From the NCBI GenBank assembly GCA_018969295.1, contig JAGWYN010000032.1, positions 1 to 47,469 of the forward strand: DNA of 47,469 nt, in the 5' to 3' direction. Position numbers and translations under genes: made by a program. The notes beneath the pieces are model-generated. The model was given only the letters and a program-made list of their open reading frames with translations, did no database searches and was not told where the DNA came from. Below, in pieces: positions 16,913 to 26,235 of this stretch. This DNA is from Chloroflexota bacterium (lineage in GTDB: Bacteria > Chloroflexota > Anaerolineae > Caldilineales > Caldilineaceae). Every line of letters starts with the position of its first letter. Position 1 is the stretch's first letter.

Positions 16913-18799
16913 ATGTCTTCTACTGCCAGCTACCCGATCGCCCCTCTGCCCTTCACCGCTGTCACGATCGACGACGCTTTCTGGTCTCCCCGCATCGAAA
17001 CCAACCGCGCGGTCACCGTCCCCTACGATTTCGCCAAATGCGAAGAGACCGGGCGGATCGCCAACTTTGCCCGCGCGGCGGGCCGTCAGGAAGGCGCACA
17101 CGAGGGGATCTTTTTCAACGATTCCGATGTGTTCAAGGTGATTGAAGGGGCCGCCTATTCGTTGATGCTGCAGCCCGATGGAGCGCTCGACGCGTATCTG
17201 GACCAGCTGATCGACGTGATCGGGGCAGCCCAGGAAGCGGACGGCTACCTCTACACAGCCCGCACCATCGCCGAGCGCAACGCCACGCCGGAGGCGCTCC
17301 CCCCCGATCGCGAGGGGGCTGTCCGCTGGTCCAACCTGAAAGTCAGCCACGAACTGTACAATGTCGGCCATCTTTACGAAGCGGCGGCCGCCCATTTTCA
17401 AGCCACGGGCAAGCGAACCCTGCTGCAGATTGCGCTCAAAAATGCCGACCATATCGACAGCGTCTTCGGCCCCGGCAGGCTTCGTGCTGTGCCCGGCCAT
17501 CAGGAGATCGAGATCGGACTGGTCAAGCTGTTTTTGGTGACAGGCGAAGAACGCTATCTCACGCTGGCCAAGTTTTTTCTCGACGAGCGCGGCCGGGCCG
17601 ACGGCCATGAACTCTACGGTGCCTACGCACAGGATCACGTGCCGGTCGTCGAACAGCAGACTGCGATCGGGCACGCAGTCCGCGCTGGCTACATGTATAC
17701 TGCGATGGCCGACGTCGCCGCGCTGACCGGCCAACAGTCCTACATCGACGCCATCGACCGCATCTGGGAGGATGTTGTCAACGGCAAGCTGTACCTCACC
17801 GGCGGCATCGGGGCCCGCCATGAAGGAGAAGCCTTTGGGGAAGCCTACGAGTTGCCCAACCGAACCGCCTACAACGAAACCTGTGCCGCGATCGCCAATG
17901 TTTTTTGGAATCAACGCCTCTTCCAGCTGCACGGCCACGCCAAGTACATCGACGTGCTCGAACGCTCCTTGTACAACGGCTTTCTCTCCGGGGTCGACTT
18001 CAGCGGGGACCGTTTTTTCTATGTCAATCCGCTCGAATTTGACGGCACCTATTCGTTCAACCGAGACGATTCCCGTGAGCGCCTGCCCTGGTTCAACTGT
18101 TCCTGCTGCCCGACCAACGTGGTGCGCCTCTTTCCCTCGCTGGGGGGCTATCTCTACGCACAGCAGGGGCAGAAGCTCTTTGTCAACCTGTTTGTCGCCA
18201 GCCACGCCACCACCCAGATCGACGGCCACACCGTCCGGATCGCCCAGCAGACACACTACCCGTGGGAAGGAACCGTCCAGATCAGGGTCGATCCGGCCAC
18301 AGCAGCCCGCTTCACACTCTGTCTGCGGATCCCCGGCTGGGCCCAAGAAGAGCCACTCCCGGGCTTGCTCTATCGCTTCAGCCCCTCGGAACCCACCCAG
18401 CCGGTGTTGACGGTGAACGGACGCCCGGAACCGATCCAGATCCAGAACGGCTACGCGCGGTTGGAGCGTCTGTGGCAGCCTGGCGACGTCGTCGAGCTGC
18501 TGCTGCCCATGCCGGTTCGCTCTGTCGAAACCCACGAAGCGGTCGTCGAGAACCGCGGCAGCGTGGCCGTGACCCGGGGCCCGCTCGTCTACTGCCTGGA
18601 AGGGATCGACAACCAAGGCAGGGCGTGCGGGCGCAGCCTGGCCGCCGACGCAGTCTTCGACAGCAGCTGGAGGCCGGATCTGCTGCACGGTGTTGTGACC
18701 GTGCACGCCCGCTCGGGTTTGGAAGAGCTCACCTTTGTGCCCTATTATGCTTGGGGCCACCGTGGGACAGGGGAGATGGCCGTCTGGCTGCAGCGATAG
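16913..18799 (+). CDS. GH127 beta-L-arabinofuranosidase
   Basis: 628 residues, ATG 16913 with AAGGATCC upstream. The N-terminal FTAVTIDDAFWSPRIETNR and the (alpha/alpha)6-barrel blocks AYSLMLQPD and DGYLYTARTI match GH127. Zinc/catalytic residues known from HypBA1 can be assigned: Glu322 and Cys324 in YNETCAA, and the vicinal Cys398-Cys399 in FNCSCCPTN, the first being the nucleophile in characterised enzymes. It would release L-arabinose from beta-L-arabinofuranosides. There is no signal peptide, so it works in the cytoplasm after import by the ABC transporter encoded upstream. C-terminal beta-domains run from about residue 440. Some GH127 relatives have other activities, so the exact glycoside is inferred. 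Confidence 0.9.
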   Translation: MSSTASYPIAPLPFTAVTIDDAFWSPRIETNRAVTVPYDFAKCEETGRIANFARAAGRQEGAHEGIFFNDSDVFKVIEGAAYSLMLQPDGALDAYLDQLIDVIGAAQEADGYLYTARTIAERNATPEALPPDREGAVRWSNLKVSHELYNVGHLYEAAAAHFQATGKRTLLQIALKNADHIDSVFGPGRLRAVPGHQEIEIGLVKLFLVTGEERYLTLAKFFLDERGRADGHELYGAYAQDHVPVVEQQTAIGHAVRAGYMYTAMADVAALTGQQSYIDAIDRIWEDVVNGKLYLTGGIGARHEGEAFGEAYELPNRTAYNETCAAIANVFWNQRLFQLHGHAKYIDVLERSLYNGFLSGVDFSGDRFFYVNPLEFDGTYSFNRDDSRERLPWFNCSCCPTNVVRLFPSLGGYLYAQQGQKLFVNLFVASHATTQIDGHTVRIAQQTHYPWEGTVQIRVDPATAARFTLCLRIPGWAQEEPLPGLLYRFSPSEPTQPVLTVNGRPEPIQIQNGYARLERLWQPGDVVELLLPMPVRSVETHEAVVENRGSVAVTRGPLVYCLEGIDNQGRACGRSLAADAVFDSSWRPDLLHGVVTVHARSGLEELTFVPYYAWGHRGTGEMAVWLQR

Positions 18800-18882
18800 G
18801 CGGCGTAGAGAGCAAGCGACGCTGCCTGCACAACAGCTGCTGCGGAATCAGCGTCTCCACGGACCTGTGAAGGACTCTTTCT

Positions 18883-19923
18883 ATGTCGCGCACGACGATC
18901 GACGAAGTGGCCAAAGCGGCCGGCGTCTCCAAAGCCACGGTCAGCCGGGTGTTGAGTGGAAACCACAAACATCTCCGTACCAGCACGCGGCTTCGTGTCG
19001 AAAAGGCGATCCAGGCGCTGAACTTTCGTCCGAGCAGCGTGGCGCGCAGCTTGACCTCCAAACGGACGCACACCGTCGGCGTGCTGGTAGCAGACATCAG
19101 CAACCCATTCTACCCGGACGTCTTTCACGGCATCGAGGACAGCGCGCTGCAACAGGGCTACAGTGTCTTTCTGTGCAACACCAACTACGACCTGGCGCGC
19201 GGGAAAGACTATATCCAGTCGCTCATCGACAAACGCGTCGACGGCGTGCTGATCATGACCAGCAGCTTCTCGCAGGAATGGTTGGTTGAGCTGGAGCGCA
19301 GCAACGTACCGGTCATTCTCCTGGACTGGGAGGTACAGACGCGCGGACACAATTTGAGTACGATTGCCGTTGATTTCCAAAGGGGCATCCAGGCTGCGGT
19401 GGAACATCTGGTTCAGTGGGGGCATCGTCGCTTTGCGCACGTGGGGGGCCCTCCCCACCTTCAGACCAGCAAAGATCGTCGAACTGCTTTTCTCCAGGCA
19501 GTCGCCGCGCATGGCATCGACCCGGCGACCGTGCCGGTGATCGACGGCAATCTGCGCATCGACGGTGGAAGGCAGGCCATGCACGAACTGCTCTCCCTGC
19601 CAGAGCTGCCGACCGCACTCTTTGCCGCCAATGACCTGACCGCTCTCGGGGTTCTGCTCGAAGCGCGTGCGCGCGGCATCGTTGTCCCCGAGCAGCTGTC
19701 GGTGATCGGATTGGACGACATCTGGCTCGCAGCCCAGAGTGACCCTCCGCTGACGACCGTCGCGCTGCCTCGCTACGAGATCGGCCAGCTGGCGATGCGT
19801 CTGCTCTTCGAGCTGCTGGAGAAACCGCGCGCCGACTACATTGAAGTGGTCTCCACCCTGGTACGCACCAGTCTCGTCGTCAGAGGGTCGACCGGCCCAG
19901 CCCGACCGGAGATGCGTCTGTAA
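18883..19923 (+). CDS. LacI-family transcriptional regulator
   Basis: 346 residues; ATG 18883 with AAGGA upstream. The helix-turn-helix is TIDEVAKAAGVSKATVSRVL, and the hinge helix region is FRPSSVARSLTSKRT. A periplasmic-binding-protein-like sensor domain follows (TVGVLVADISNPFY, VDGVLIMTSS, LPTALFAANDLTALG, LSVIGLDDIW). It is last in the + strand arm, 83 bases after the GH127 gene. The palindromes at 13249-13260 and 13411-13420 are its likely operators, giving repression of both arms and of its own transcript until a sugar signal appears. Direct DNA binding is inferred. Confidence 0.93.
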   Translation: MSRTTIDEVAKAAGVSKATVSRVLSGNHKHLRTSTRLRVEKAIQALNFRPSSVARSLTSKRTHTVGVLVADISNPFYPDVFHGIEDSALQQGYSVFLCNTNYDLARGKDYIQSLIDKRVDGVLIMTSSFSQEWLVELERSNVPVILLDWEVQTRGHNLSTIAVDFQRGIQAAVEHLVQWGHRRFAHVGGPPHLQTSKDRRTAFLQAVAAHGIDPATVPVIDGNLRIDGGRQAMHELLSLPELPTALFAANDLTALGVLLEARARGIVVPEQLSVIGLDDIWLAAQSDPPLTTVALPRYEIGQLAMRLLFELLEKPRADYIEVVSTLVRTSLVVRGSTGPARPEMRL

Positions 19924-19950
19924 GCGTAAAGCTATCTGCAAGCTGCTCAG

Positions 19951-20673
19951 TCAGCCCTGGCGTTCCGGGGCACTCGCCGCAACCAGCGCGCCAAACAGAG
20001 CTCTCGATTCTTCGGTCTGCGGCAGCGCCTCTGGATGCCACTGGACGGCCAGGGCAAAGGGATGTTCGGGGATCTCGGCGGCCTCGACGATGCCGTCGGC
20101 CGCGCGGGCGACCACCCGCAGCGCAGGTGCCATCGTCCGGCAGGCCTGGTGGTGCAGGCTGTTGACCTGTACGGTGGTCTTGCCGAGAAGAGCCGCCAGC
20201 AGGCTGTCTGGCTCGACAGAGATTTCATGCGCCAGATAGTCGTGGGGATGGTTGGGAGAACAGGCGTGCTGTATCGCGCCGTCGTGCTGGCTGACATCCT
20301 GGTAAAGTGCACCGCCGCACGCGACATTGAGCAGCTGCAGGCCGCGGCAAATCCCCAAGAGCGGCTTGCGTTCGGCCAGCGCCCAGCCTGCCAGCAGCAA
20401 CTCCATTCGGTCACGCTGCTCGTCGACGCCGCCCAGGTGCGGGGTCGGCCTTTCGCCGTAGCGAGCCGGGTCCACATCGCCGCCGCCAGACAAGATCAAC
20501 CCATCGATGTTGGAAAATTGTGCGTACAACGGGGCCTCCTCCAGCTCTGCTGCAATCAAAAAAGGGTCGCCCCCCGCCGCAACGACACCGGCTGCGATCT
20601 GGCTGACCAGCTGGTCGAGTTCCTCTCGATCGGGAGAAGTGTTCGGGTGTAAGGTGATTCCAATGGTTGTCAT
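19951..20673 (-). CDS. Gamma-glutamyl hydrolase-like peptidase C26 (PuuD family)
   Basis: 240 residues from ATG 20673 (MTTIGIT), with GGAG nine bases upstream. It has a class I glutamine amidotransferase fold: IDGLILSGGGDVDPARYG, the nucleophile elbow LLGICRGLQLLNV (Cys), HHQACRTMAP, and the His-Glu of AVQWHPEAL. PuuD-type enzymes hydrolyse gamma-glutamyl-GABA and similar compounds. The substrate here cannot be told from sequence. It points toward the LacI gene, with 27 bases between the stops, and is divergent from the large secreted protein; it does not obviously belong to the sugar locus. Confidence 0.88.
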   Translation of the reverse strand: MTTIGITLHPNTSPDREELDQLVSQIAAGVVAAGGDPFLIAAELEEAPLYAQFSNIDGLILSGGGDVDPARYGERPTPHLGGVDEQRDRMELLLAGWALAERKPLLGICRGLQLLNVACGGALYQDVSQHDGAIQHACSPNHPHDYLAHEISVEPDSLLAALLGKTTVQVNSLHHQACRTMAPALRVVARAADGIVEAAEIPEHPFALAVQWHPEALPQTEESRALFGALVAASAPERQG

Positions 20674-20720
20674 CGGCTTCTGCTCCGGCGAACATCTGGT
20701 TTCCAAATTTTTGCTGTAAC

Positions 20721-20729
20721 ATTGTACCA
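20721..20729 (-). promoter_or_regulatory. Extended -10 promoter of the peptidase C26 gene
   Basis: On the - strand, TGGTACAAT (20729-20721) fits an extended -10 element (TGnTACAAT); no good -35 is seen 16-18 bases upstream. A transcript from about 20714 would have a 40-base leader before ATG 20673. Confidence 0.4.
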
Positions 20730-20827
20730 TAGGGGGCAAGGTTCTGGGTGTCGGCAGCCCGGCCAGGAGAGCCTGCCAGGTTCGGTGAGAAGAAGGCCCA
20801 GCAGGGCGCTGGACGAAGGCTTTCGCA

Positions 20828-20853
20828 GCCAGGAGTCCCAGCCAGGAGTCCCA
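20828..20853. repeat. 13-bp direct duplication upstream of the large secreted protein
   Basis: GCCAGGAGTCCCA occurs at 20828-20840 and immediately again at 20841-20853. Each copy contains AGGAG, the same motif as the true ribosome-binding site at 20859-20863. It may be simple slippage, or provide standby ribosome sites. Confidence 0.7.
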
Positions 20854-20867
20854 GTTTAGGAGCACAG

Positions 20868-23800
20868 ATGCCAAGACAACTGTTCGGCAACAGCCGTCCA
20901 CGCGCCGGCGTGTGGGTATTTACGTTCGGACTCTGTCTCCTCTTGGGGGGCATGCTCTGCCTGGTGCCTCAGCCGGTCGCCGCGCAGGGGGCATGCTACG
21001 AACCTGGCGCGCTGCGCATTGTCATGTCCTGGACGACACCCTCTTCGGTAGGCGCCTTGAAAGTCGAAGATCCTTACGGGAAGTATGCCACCTCCTGGGA
21101 GGGCTGGCCGGAGCACTATGGGCCCCAAGGCCCGTATATCGACGGCGTCGGTTCTCCCTTCAACACCCTTCCCGGCAGTCAAATTTTCGTGATGCCGACC
21201 GACAACGACCCGGAATTTGGGCGTGGGGGCCAGATTGAATTCGACCTTCCCGATCCGGAGCAAGGTACGTATCGGGTGCGCGCCGCTGTTCCTCTGGCGG
21301 AATTTGATACAAACCTCACGGTGGAGATCTATGCTGGCGGCGTGATGACCGCGCCTGTATTTTCCGAACTTCACACGATTCCAGCATCCAACTGGAACGA
21401 CGCTGCATTTTGGGCGTGGCATTGGGAAGTAGGTGACCTGGTCATCTGCAGCGACAAGCCGATCCTCTCCCAGGTGAAGGCCCAGTACCCGATCGACCAT
21501 CGCCGTTTCTTGGAAGGCATCCAAGTTCTCAACCCCATCGTTGCCTCGGTCGACTGGGCGGGGCTGACCCCCGACCGGGTAGAATTCAAGCTCAACGGTC
21601 GGCTGATTTCCACCGTACCGACGAGTGGCAGAGATGCCCAGCACACTCTTGACATGGGATTCGACCTGGACGAGGAGCTCAACCGGTTGGAGGTTGTCGC
21701 CTATGGCAGAGACAAAGCCAACCGGGTCCGTCCTTCAGAGCCACGATTCGCCCAGTTTTATTCGATTCCGCTGCCCACCTGGCTCACATTTCTGACGGGG
21801 CAGGGGCTGATGACCCTGCCCGCCCTGGTTGGCGGCACAGCCGGCGACTTCACCTATGACATGGGGTTTGCAATCCCTGTGGAACCTTTTACTATCGATG
21901 CGCTTCGAATCGGTCCGCCCGACGGCAAGGCAAAGTTCGAGTGGGGCGTCGACGGTGGGCTGACCATTCCCATCGATTGTATCTCGGATCTGTCGGCAGC
22001 CGTCAGCGCAAGCGGCAGCAACTTTCGCTTCCTGAACGCGGACATCGACCTCAGGGTATCGGGCGAACTGCAATTTCCGCGGGATGGCGCCTGTGGGTTT
22101 CAATCCCCTGTGGGAACGGTCGCCGTCCAAGGCGAGTATGGCGGGACGCTGTATCGTAAACCGTCCTTGGTCATGGTGACCTATTTCAATGTGGTCGTAG
22201 GCCAGACGGTAGATACGATCATCGTGGTCCTGCATCTGGAAAAATTTGTGGGCCAGATCGGTGAATTCTACATCGACGGTTCGATCGGCCTGGAAGCCAA
22301 TGCGACGCTTGATTTTGCCGTCCCAGCGCTGCAGGATCTGGGCTTGACCGGGGAGGTCGGGCTCACAGGCGGGTATCGTTCTGACCTCAAGGTGGTTGAA
22401 GTCGACCTCTACGCCGGGGCCAACGGCACCATTGGTGTTGTGCGTCCGGGCGCCATCGATCTGTTGCTTTTGAACAACTGGCAGTTCGACAAGATCACGA
22501 TCCAAGGGGAAGTTGGGGCCAAGTTTCGCACCTTTTGGTTTGTGCGTGAAGCCAAGGGCAACATCACCTGGAGCTACCCGGCTGCGCAGACGCTGCGTCT
22601 GACCGATGCGGTTCAAAGCAGCGACTGGCGGCTGGTTCCACACCCTGTCCGCCCATCGACCCCCTCTTTGCAACTGGCGCCCGATGCAGCCCTTGCCTTT
22701 GCCACGAATGTTCAGCGCCGCGCCAGCAGCACCTTTACGGGCGTGCAGAGGACAGTGACCAGCACGCTGGCCTCGAATGTCTATCCCTATCCTGACACCA
22801 GCCTGGCCGTCCATCCTGTCGATGATCAGGCGCTTCTTCTCTGGGTGGATATAGACGACACCAAGCCTCTGGGCCAGGCCCAGGAGCTCTTTTTCAGCCG
22901 CTGGGATGGCACCGCCTGGCAACCGCCCGCCGCCGTCACCGACGACAATCTGCTGGACGGTGCGACGCAGGTGGCGTGGGCCGGCGATGGGCAGGCTGTT
23001 GCCCTCTGGCATCGGATGAAGACGCCGCTGGCGGCGGACGCGTCTCTGACGACAACGGTGACCCAGCAGCTGGAGATTGCCACAGCTGTCTACAACCCCA
23101 CCACGGCGCTCTGGGGAGCGGCGACGTGGCTCACCACCAACGATGTCCTGGATGGGACCCCGCAACTGGCGCGCGGCGCAGGGGGTGAACTGGTGGCTGC
23201 CTGGCGACGCAATGTGTCCGGGCTGTTGAGCGGCGACGTGGCTGCGCCGGATCAGATTGTGGCGGCGTTTTATCAAAATGGCTGGCAGACGCCTGCGGTC
23301 GCCGTAGATGCGATTCCGGGGCTGCTTGAATTTGCCGTGGGCATCGGCAAAAGCGATGCGCTCAACGCCACCACCACCCTGGCCTACACCCAAAATGTGA
23401 CGCCCACCGGTGGGATCACGCCGACGGCTCAGCTCTTCGTCGCCACCTGGGATGGAAGCAGCTGGTCCCCGCCGCAGCAGTTGACCGACGCGGCGGAAGC
23501 CCAGCGCACACCGCAGATCCTCTACACCCTCCAGCAGCATCCCTTCTTGTCCGCAGAGAACGAACCGATCCTGTTCTGGCTGGCTGGCGATCAGCTGCAT
23601 GTGCGCAACCTGAAGACTGCCCTTGTGCAAACCTTGCCGCTGCCTGCGGCGATCCAGGGGGTGGATGAGTTTCGCGCCCTGCTCGATGCGAACGGCAACA
23701 TCGCTGTGGTCTTTGTCAACAAAACCCTGCCACGCAATCTGTATCTGGTCTACTACGATCAGGGGAGCCAGCTTTGGGGAAGTCCACGGCAGCTTACCGA

Positions 23801-24995
23801 TGAGGAGCACAGCCTGAAATTTCTGTCGCCGGGTTTTGACAGCAGCGGTCGCCTGCTCTTGGCCTATGGGCGTGCTGCCGTTGCCTATGAGGAGCGGCAG
23901 CGCCTGGAGGGGGGGGAGCCCATCCGCTACACCATCCCGGTGGAGACGCAGACCGATCTGGTGACGCTTTCACACATATTTCTTCACAACTTGAAGATCA
24001 GCGATGCGGATCTGGCCTTTGCCCGGTCCGAGACGGCAGAAAATCAGGTGGTGATCTCTGCCACCGTCCACAATGACAGCGACAGAGCGGCCCACAATGT
24101 AGTGGTCCACTTCTATCGGGGGGATCCGGCGAGCGGGGGCGTATGGTTCGGCACGGGTTTCGTCCCCGATCCGATGCCGGGCAACACCCAAACCACGGTT
24201 GCGGCTACGTATACGCCCTGGTTCACGCCGCCGGAAGACATCTACGTTGTGGTCTCGGCCAGCAGCGTTGTCGAAAGCAACGAACTGGACAATCAAGCGC
24301 GGCTTTTGGGCATTGGTGCCGACCTTGAACTTGTGCAGCTGGACGTCACGTATGGGCAAAATGGCGGTGCCACACTGCGCAGCACGATTCGCAACAACGG
24401 CTACAGCGATGTCTACGACGGCGCGCTCGTCTACAGCGTAGAGGGCCTGACAGAGCCCCTTGCCCAGCAGACATTTTCAGTGGCAGCGGGACAAACCACC
24501 AGAGCGACCCTGTGGGTCGATCTCACCCTCCTGCCGCCCGGCGTCTACCCGATGGCGGCCACAGTTGGCGTCACCCACACCAACGAGTTCACCCGTGCAG
24601 ACAACCGGATCGGAGCGACCCTTGCCGTCTTGCCTGACTTGGCCCTTGCCTTAGAGACGCCAGGCGGCAACGCGCTCAACGTCACCGTTCGCAACATCGG
24701 TGCTGCGCCATCGACTGCTGTGCCAGTCCGCTTCTACAGCGCGGGGGGCTTTGCAGAGCAGCATCTGCTCCATTCAGACCAGGTTGGGCCGCTTGCGCCT
24801 GGAGGCACGCAGACCTTGACGGTTCAGTGGTCGGAGCAGCTCTGTCAACTCTATGCGGTGATCGACCCGGACAACCTGCTAGACGAACAAAGCAAAGCCA
24901 ACAACGTAGCCGCCAATCTCCAACTGGCGGAGGCGTGTGCCCCCCAGATCGTCTCCGACTACAAGATTTACCTGCCGTCGATTCGCAGTGAGTGA
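20868..24995 (+). CDS. Large secreted beta-propeller/CARDB-repeat protein
   Basis: 1375 residues from ATG 20868, with AGGAG at a good distance. A long signal peptide ends near AQGACYEPG (FTFGLCLLLGGMLCLV core). Residues about 640-1030 contain repeated units of the kind FFSRWDGTAWQPPAAVTDD, ATWDGSSWSPPQQLTDA and QLWGSPRQLTDEE, suggesting a sialidase-like beta-propeller. Residues about 1035-1365 hold at least two to three CARDB-type immunoglobulin-like domains, recognisable by VVESNELDNQA and LDEQSKANNVA. The protein ends YKIYLPSIRSE, resembling the tail of the M14 carboxypeptidase. It is probably a surface or released adhesion or matrix protein. No catalytic motif is recognised. Confidence 0.8.
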   Translation: MPRQLFGNSRPRAGVWVFTFGLCLLLGGMLCLVPQPVAAQGACYEPGALRIVMSWTTPSSVGALKVEDPYGKYATSWEGWPEHYGPQGPYIDGVGSPFNTLPGSQIFVMPTDNDPEFGRGGQIEFDLPDPEQGTYRVRAAVPLAEFDTNLTVEIYAGGVMTAPVFSELHTIPASNWNDAAFWAWHWEVGDLVICSDKPILSQVKAQYPIDHRRFLEGIQVLNPIVASVDWAGLTPDRVEFKLNGRLISTVPTSGRDAQHTLDMGFDLDEELNRLEVVAYGRDKANRVRPSEPRFAQFYSIPLPTWLTFLTGQGLMTLPALVGGTAGDFTYDMGFAIPVEPFTIDALRIGPPDGKAKFEWGVDGGLTIPIDCISDLSAAVSASGSNFRFLNADIDLRVSGELQFPRDGACGFQSPVGTVAVQGEYGGTLYRKPSLVMVTYFNVVVGQTVDTIIVVLHLEKFVGQIGEFYIDGSIGLEANATLDFAVPALQDLGLTGEVGLTGGYRSDLKVVEVDLYAGANGTIGVVRPGAIDLLLLNNWQFDKITIQGEVGAKFRTFWFVREAKGNITWSYPAAQTLRLTDAVQSSDWRLVPHPVRPSTPSLQLAPDAALAFATNVQRRASSTFTGVQRTVTSTLASNVYPYPDTSLAVHPVDDQALLLWVDIDDTKPLGQAQELFFSRWDGTAWQPPAAVTDDNLLDGATQVAWAGDGQAVALWHRMKTPLAADASLTTTVTQQLEIATAVYNPTTALWGAATWLTTNDVLDGTPQLARGAGGELVAAWRRNVSGLLSGDVAAPDQIVAAFYQNGWQTPAVAVDAIPGLLEFAVGIGKSDALNATTTLAYTQNVTPTGGITPTAQLFVATWDGSSWSPPQQLTDAAEAQRTPQILYTLQQHPFLSAENEPILFWLAGDQLHVRNLKTALVQTLPLPAAIQGVDEFRALLDANGNIAVVFVNKTLPRNLYLVYYDQGSQLWGSPRQLTDEEHSLKFLSPGFDSSGRLLLAYGRAAVAYEERQRLEGGEPIRYTIPVETQTDLVTLSHIFLHNLKISDADLAFARSETAENQVVISATVHNDSDRAAHNVVVHFYRGDPASGGVWFGTGFVPDPMPGNTQTTVAATYTPWFTPPEDIYVVVSASSVVESNELDNQARLLGIGADLELVQLDVTYGQNGGATLRSTIRNNGYSDVYDGALVYSVEGLTEPLAQQTFSVAAGQTTRATLWVDLTLLPPGVYPMAATVGVTHTNEFTRADNRIGATLAVLPDLALALETPGGNALNVTVRNIGAAPSTAVPVRFYSAGGFAEQHLLHSDQVGPLAPGGTQTLTVQWSEQLCQLYAVIDPDNLLDEQSKANNVAANLQLAEACAPQIVSDYKIYLPSIRSE

Positions 24996-25170
24996 GGGGT
25001 CCGGCCGGCGACCGCATGCTGGGAGCCCATTCGCATTCAGAGAACTCCTCGGTGCGCATTGCCTCCACGCAACGCAGTTCGATCTCCCCAATGACCTGCT
25101 GGAGACAAGATTCGCCACAGTGTGCCGTTCTCTTTGCGCGCCACGATCGGGAAAGGGGCAAGAAGGCAGG

Positions 25171-25986
25171 CTATGTCTCAATTCGTCGCACCTGCCCCAT
25201 CCCAGCCGTTGTCTGCACACCGACTCCGGCATAAAAAGCAAAGCTGGCGAGTGTCTGCATCACCCCCATCCAGTACCGATCACCGGTCAGTGTCTGGTAC
25301 GTCGCTTTGCCCACACTGCCGATACGCAGACTGGCATTGGAGGGATTTATGCTGCGACATTCGAGCTTGTAGTGGCTGATTGCGATAAGTTCCTCGCTGT
25401 AGCGGCGTATTTCCGGGCTGAGCGAGATCAAGCTGAAGCGATTCCAGCGCTCTGCCAGGCTACCAAAGACCAGGCTCGGCAGAGGGAAGGGGACGGTCTG
25501 GTCTCTGGACTTGAAGGCGGTTGGGGAAGCAAATTCCAGCGTCACCTGGCGGCCGACATGGCTCAGCTGTCGCAGCGGTTCTGCGGCCAGTTCTTCGTAC
25601 GTTGTGCGTCCTGCCCAACTGTGTTTGTTCGGATCACAGGTGACTGCGGCCACCTGCAAAAGTTGGTTGGCCAATGGCCAGGTGACCGGGGGATGTTCCA
25701 GCAGACTGTCCACCAGTGCTGTGCTGGCAGCCTGAGTCAGTCCAGTGAAGCGGAAGGCCACCTGCTGGTCGGCCCCCAGAGAAAGGAAATCGCGTCCTTT
25801 GGAGATGCCAAGCAGGTTGGAACAAGTGATGGGTTTGGGGCCCTTGCTGTCCTCAAGTGACTCGGCCGCTGCTGTACCCTTTTCACGAATCCGTGCCAGC
25901 AGTGCTGCATAGTTTGCCTGACCCGCTGCAGCAGGCAGGACGAGGTCAGAGGAAGCTTGGAGGGTCAGGACGATCGAGATCAGCAC
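25171..25986 (-). CDS. cas6: CRISPR crRNA-processing endoribonuclease Cas6
   Basis: 271 residues from a GTG start at 25986 (VLISIVLTLQAS), which begins with the first strand of the RRM fold as in other Cas6 proteins; the frame is open 51 codons further but that stretch does not fit. The C-terminal glycine-rich loop reads FYAGVGVQTTAGMGQVR, a strong Cas6 hallmark. It cuts repeat RNA within the precursor crRNA to give mature guides. It is the last gene of the type III-A operon, after the CARF-HEPN gene. The active-site histidine cannot be assigned with confidence. The 175 bases between its stop and the convergent gene ending at 24995 contain no repeat array. Confidence 0.88.
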   Translation of the reverse strand: MLISIVLTLQASSDLVLPAAAGQANYAALLARIREKGTAAAESLEDSKGPKPITCSNLLGISKGRDFLSLGADQQVAFRFTGLTQAASTALVDSLLEHPPVTWPLANQLLQVAAVTCDPNKHSWAGRTTYEELAAEPLRQLSHVGRQVTLEFASPTAFKSRDQTVPFPLPSLVFGSLAERWNRFSLISLSPEIRRYSEELIAISHYKLECRSINPSNASLRIGSVGKATYQTLTGDRYWMGVMQTLASFAFYAGVGVQTTAGMGQVRRIET

Positions 25987-26123
25987 AGGGGTCGCACCCA
26001 CAGTCGAGAATAGCCTGTCTGGATGGGCAGCCTGTATAGAACAGTGGAAGGCAGACCTGTGAACGCCACAATCAGGTCGGCCTGAACCAGCGTCAAAAAG
26101 TGGGGACAACCGGGCAGGGTCAT
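25980..26123 (-). CDS. Candidate 47-residue leader peptide gene before cas6
   Basis: ATG 26123 has GAGAGG eight bases upstream; the frame ends at TGA 25982-25980, overlapping the GTG start of cas6. It is hydrophobic in the middle (DLIVAFTGLPSTVLYRL) with no known domain. The ribosome-binding site and overlap suggest it could couple translation into cas6, but coding potential is weak and it may be a chance frame. The rest of the 26124-26235 gap is empty. Confidence 0.3.
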   Translation of the reverse strand: MTLPGCPHFLTLVQADLIVAFTGLPSTVLYRLPIQTGYSRLWVRPLC

Positions 26124-26235
26124 CGGGAGAACCTCTCACAGACTACCTTGGTCTTGATGCGATAAGGCATCGGACACACAGCAATATCCTGGGATTTGAT
26201 GACACAAGATGCCTTTCGGCCTGGATTTTGCATGT

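Noticed and set aside
16871..18760. 629-codon open frame antisense to the GH127 gene
   Set aside because: It mirrors the high-GC third-position pattern of the GH127 gene, lacks a ribosome-binding site and shows no family motifs, while the + strand protein has full catalytic motifs.
21735..23810. 691-codon open frame antisense to the large secreted protein
   Set aside because: Rich in Arg, Gln and Gly with no domain; an artefact of GC-rich codon usage opposite a real gene.
25987..26139. N-terminal extension of Cas6 to 26139
   Set aside because: The extra 51 residues do not resemble Cas6, whereas the GTG at 25986 begins exactly with the first strand of the fold.
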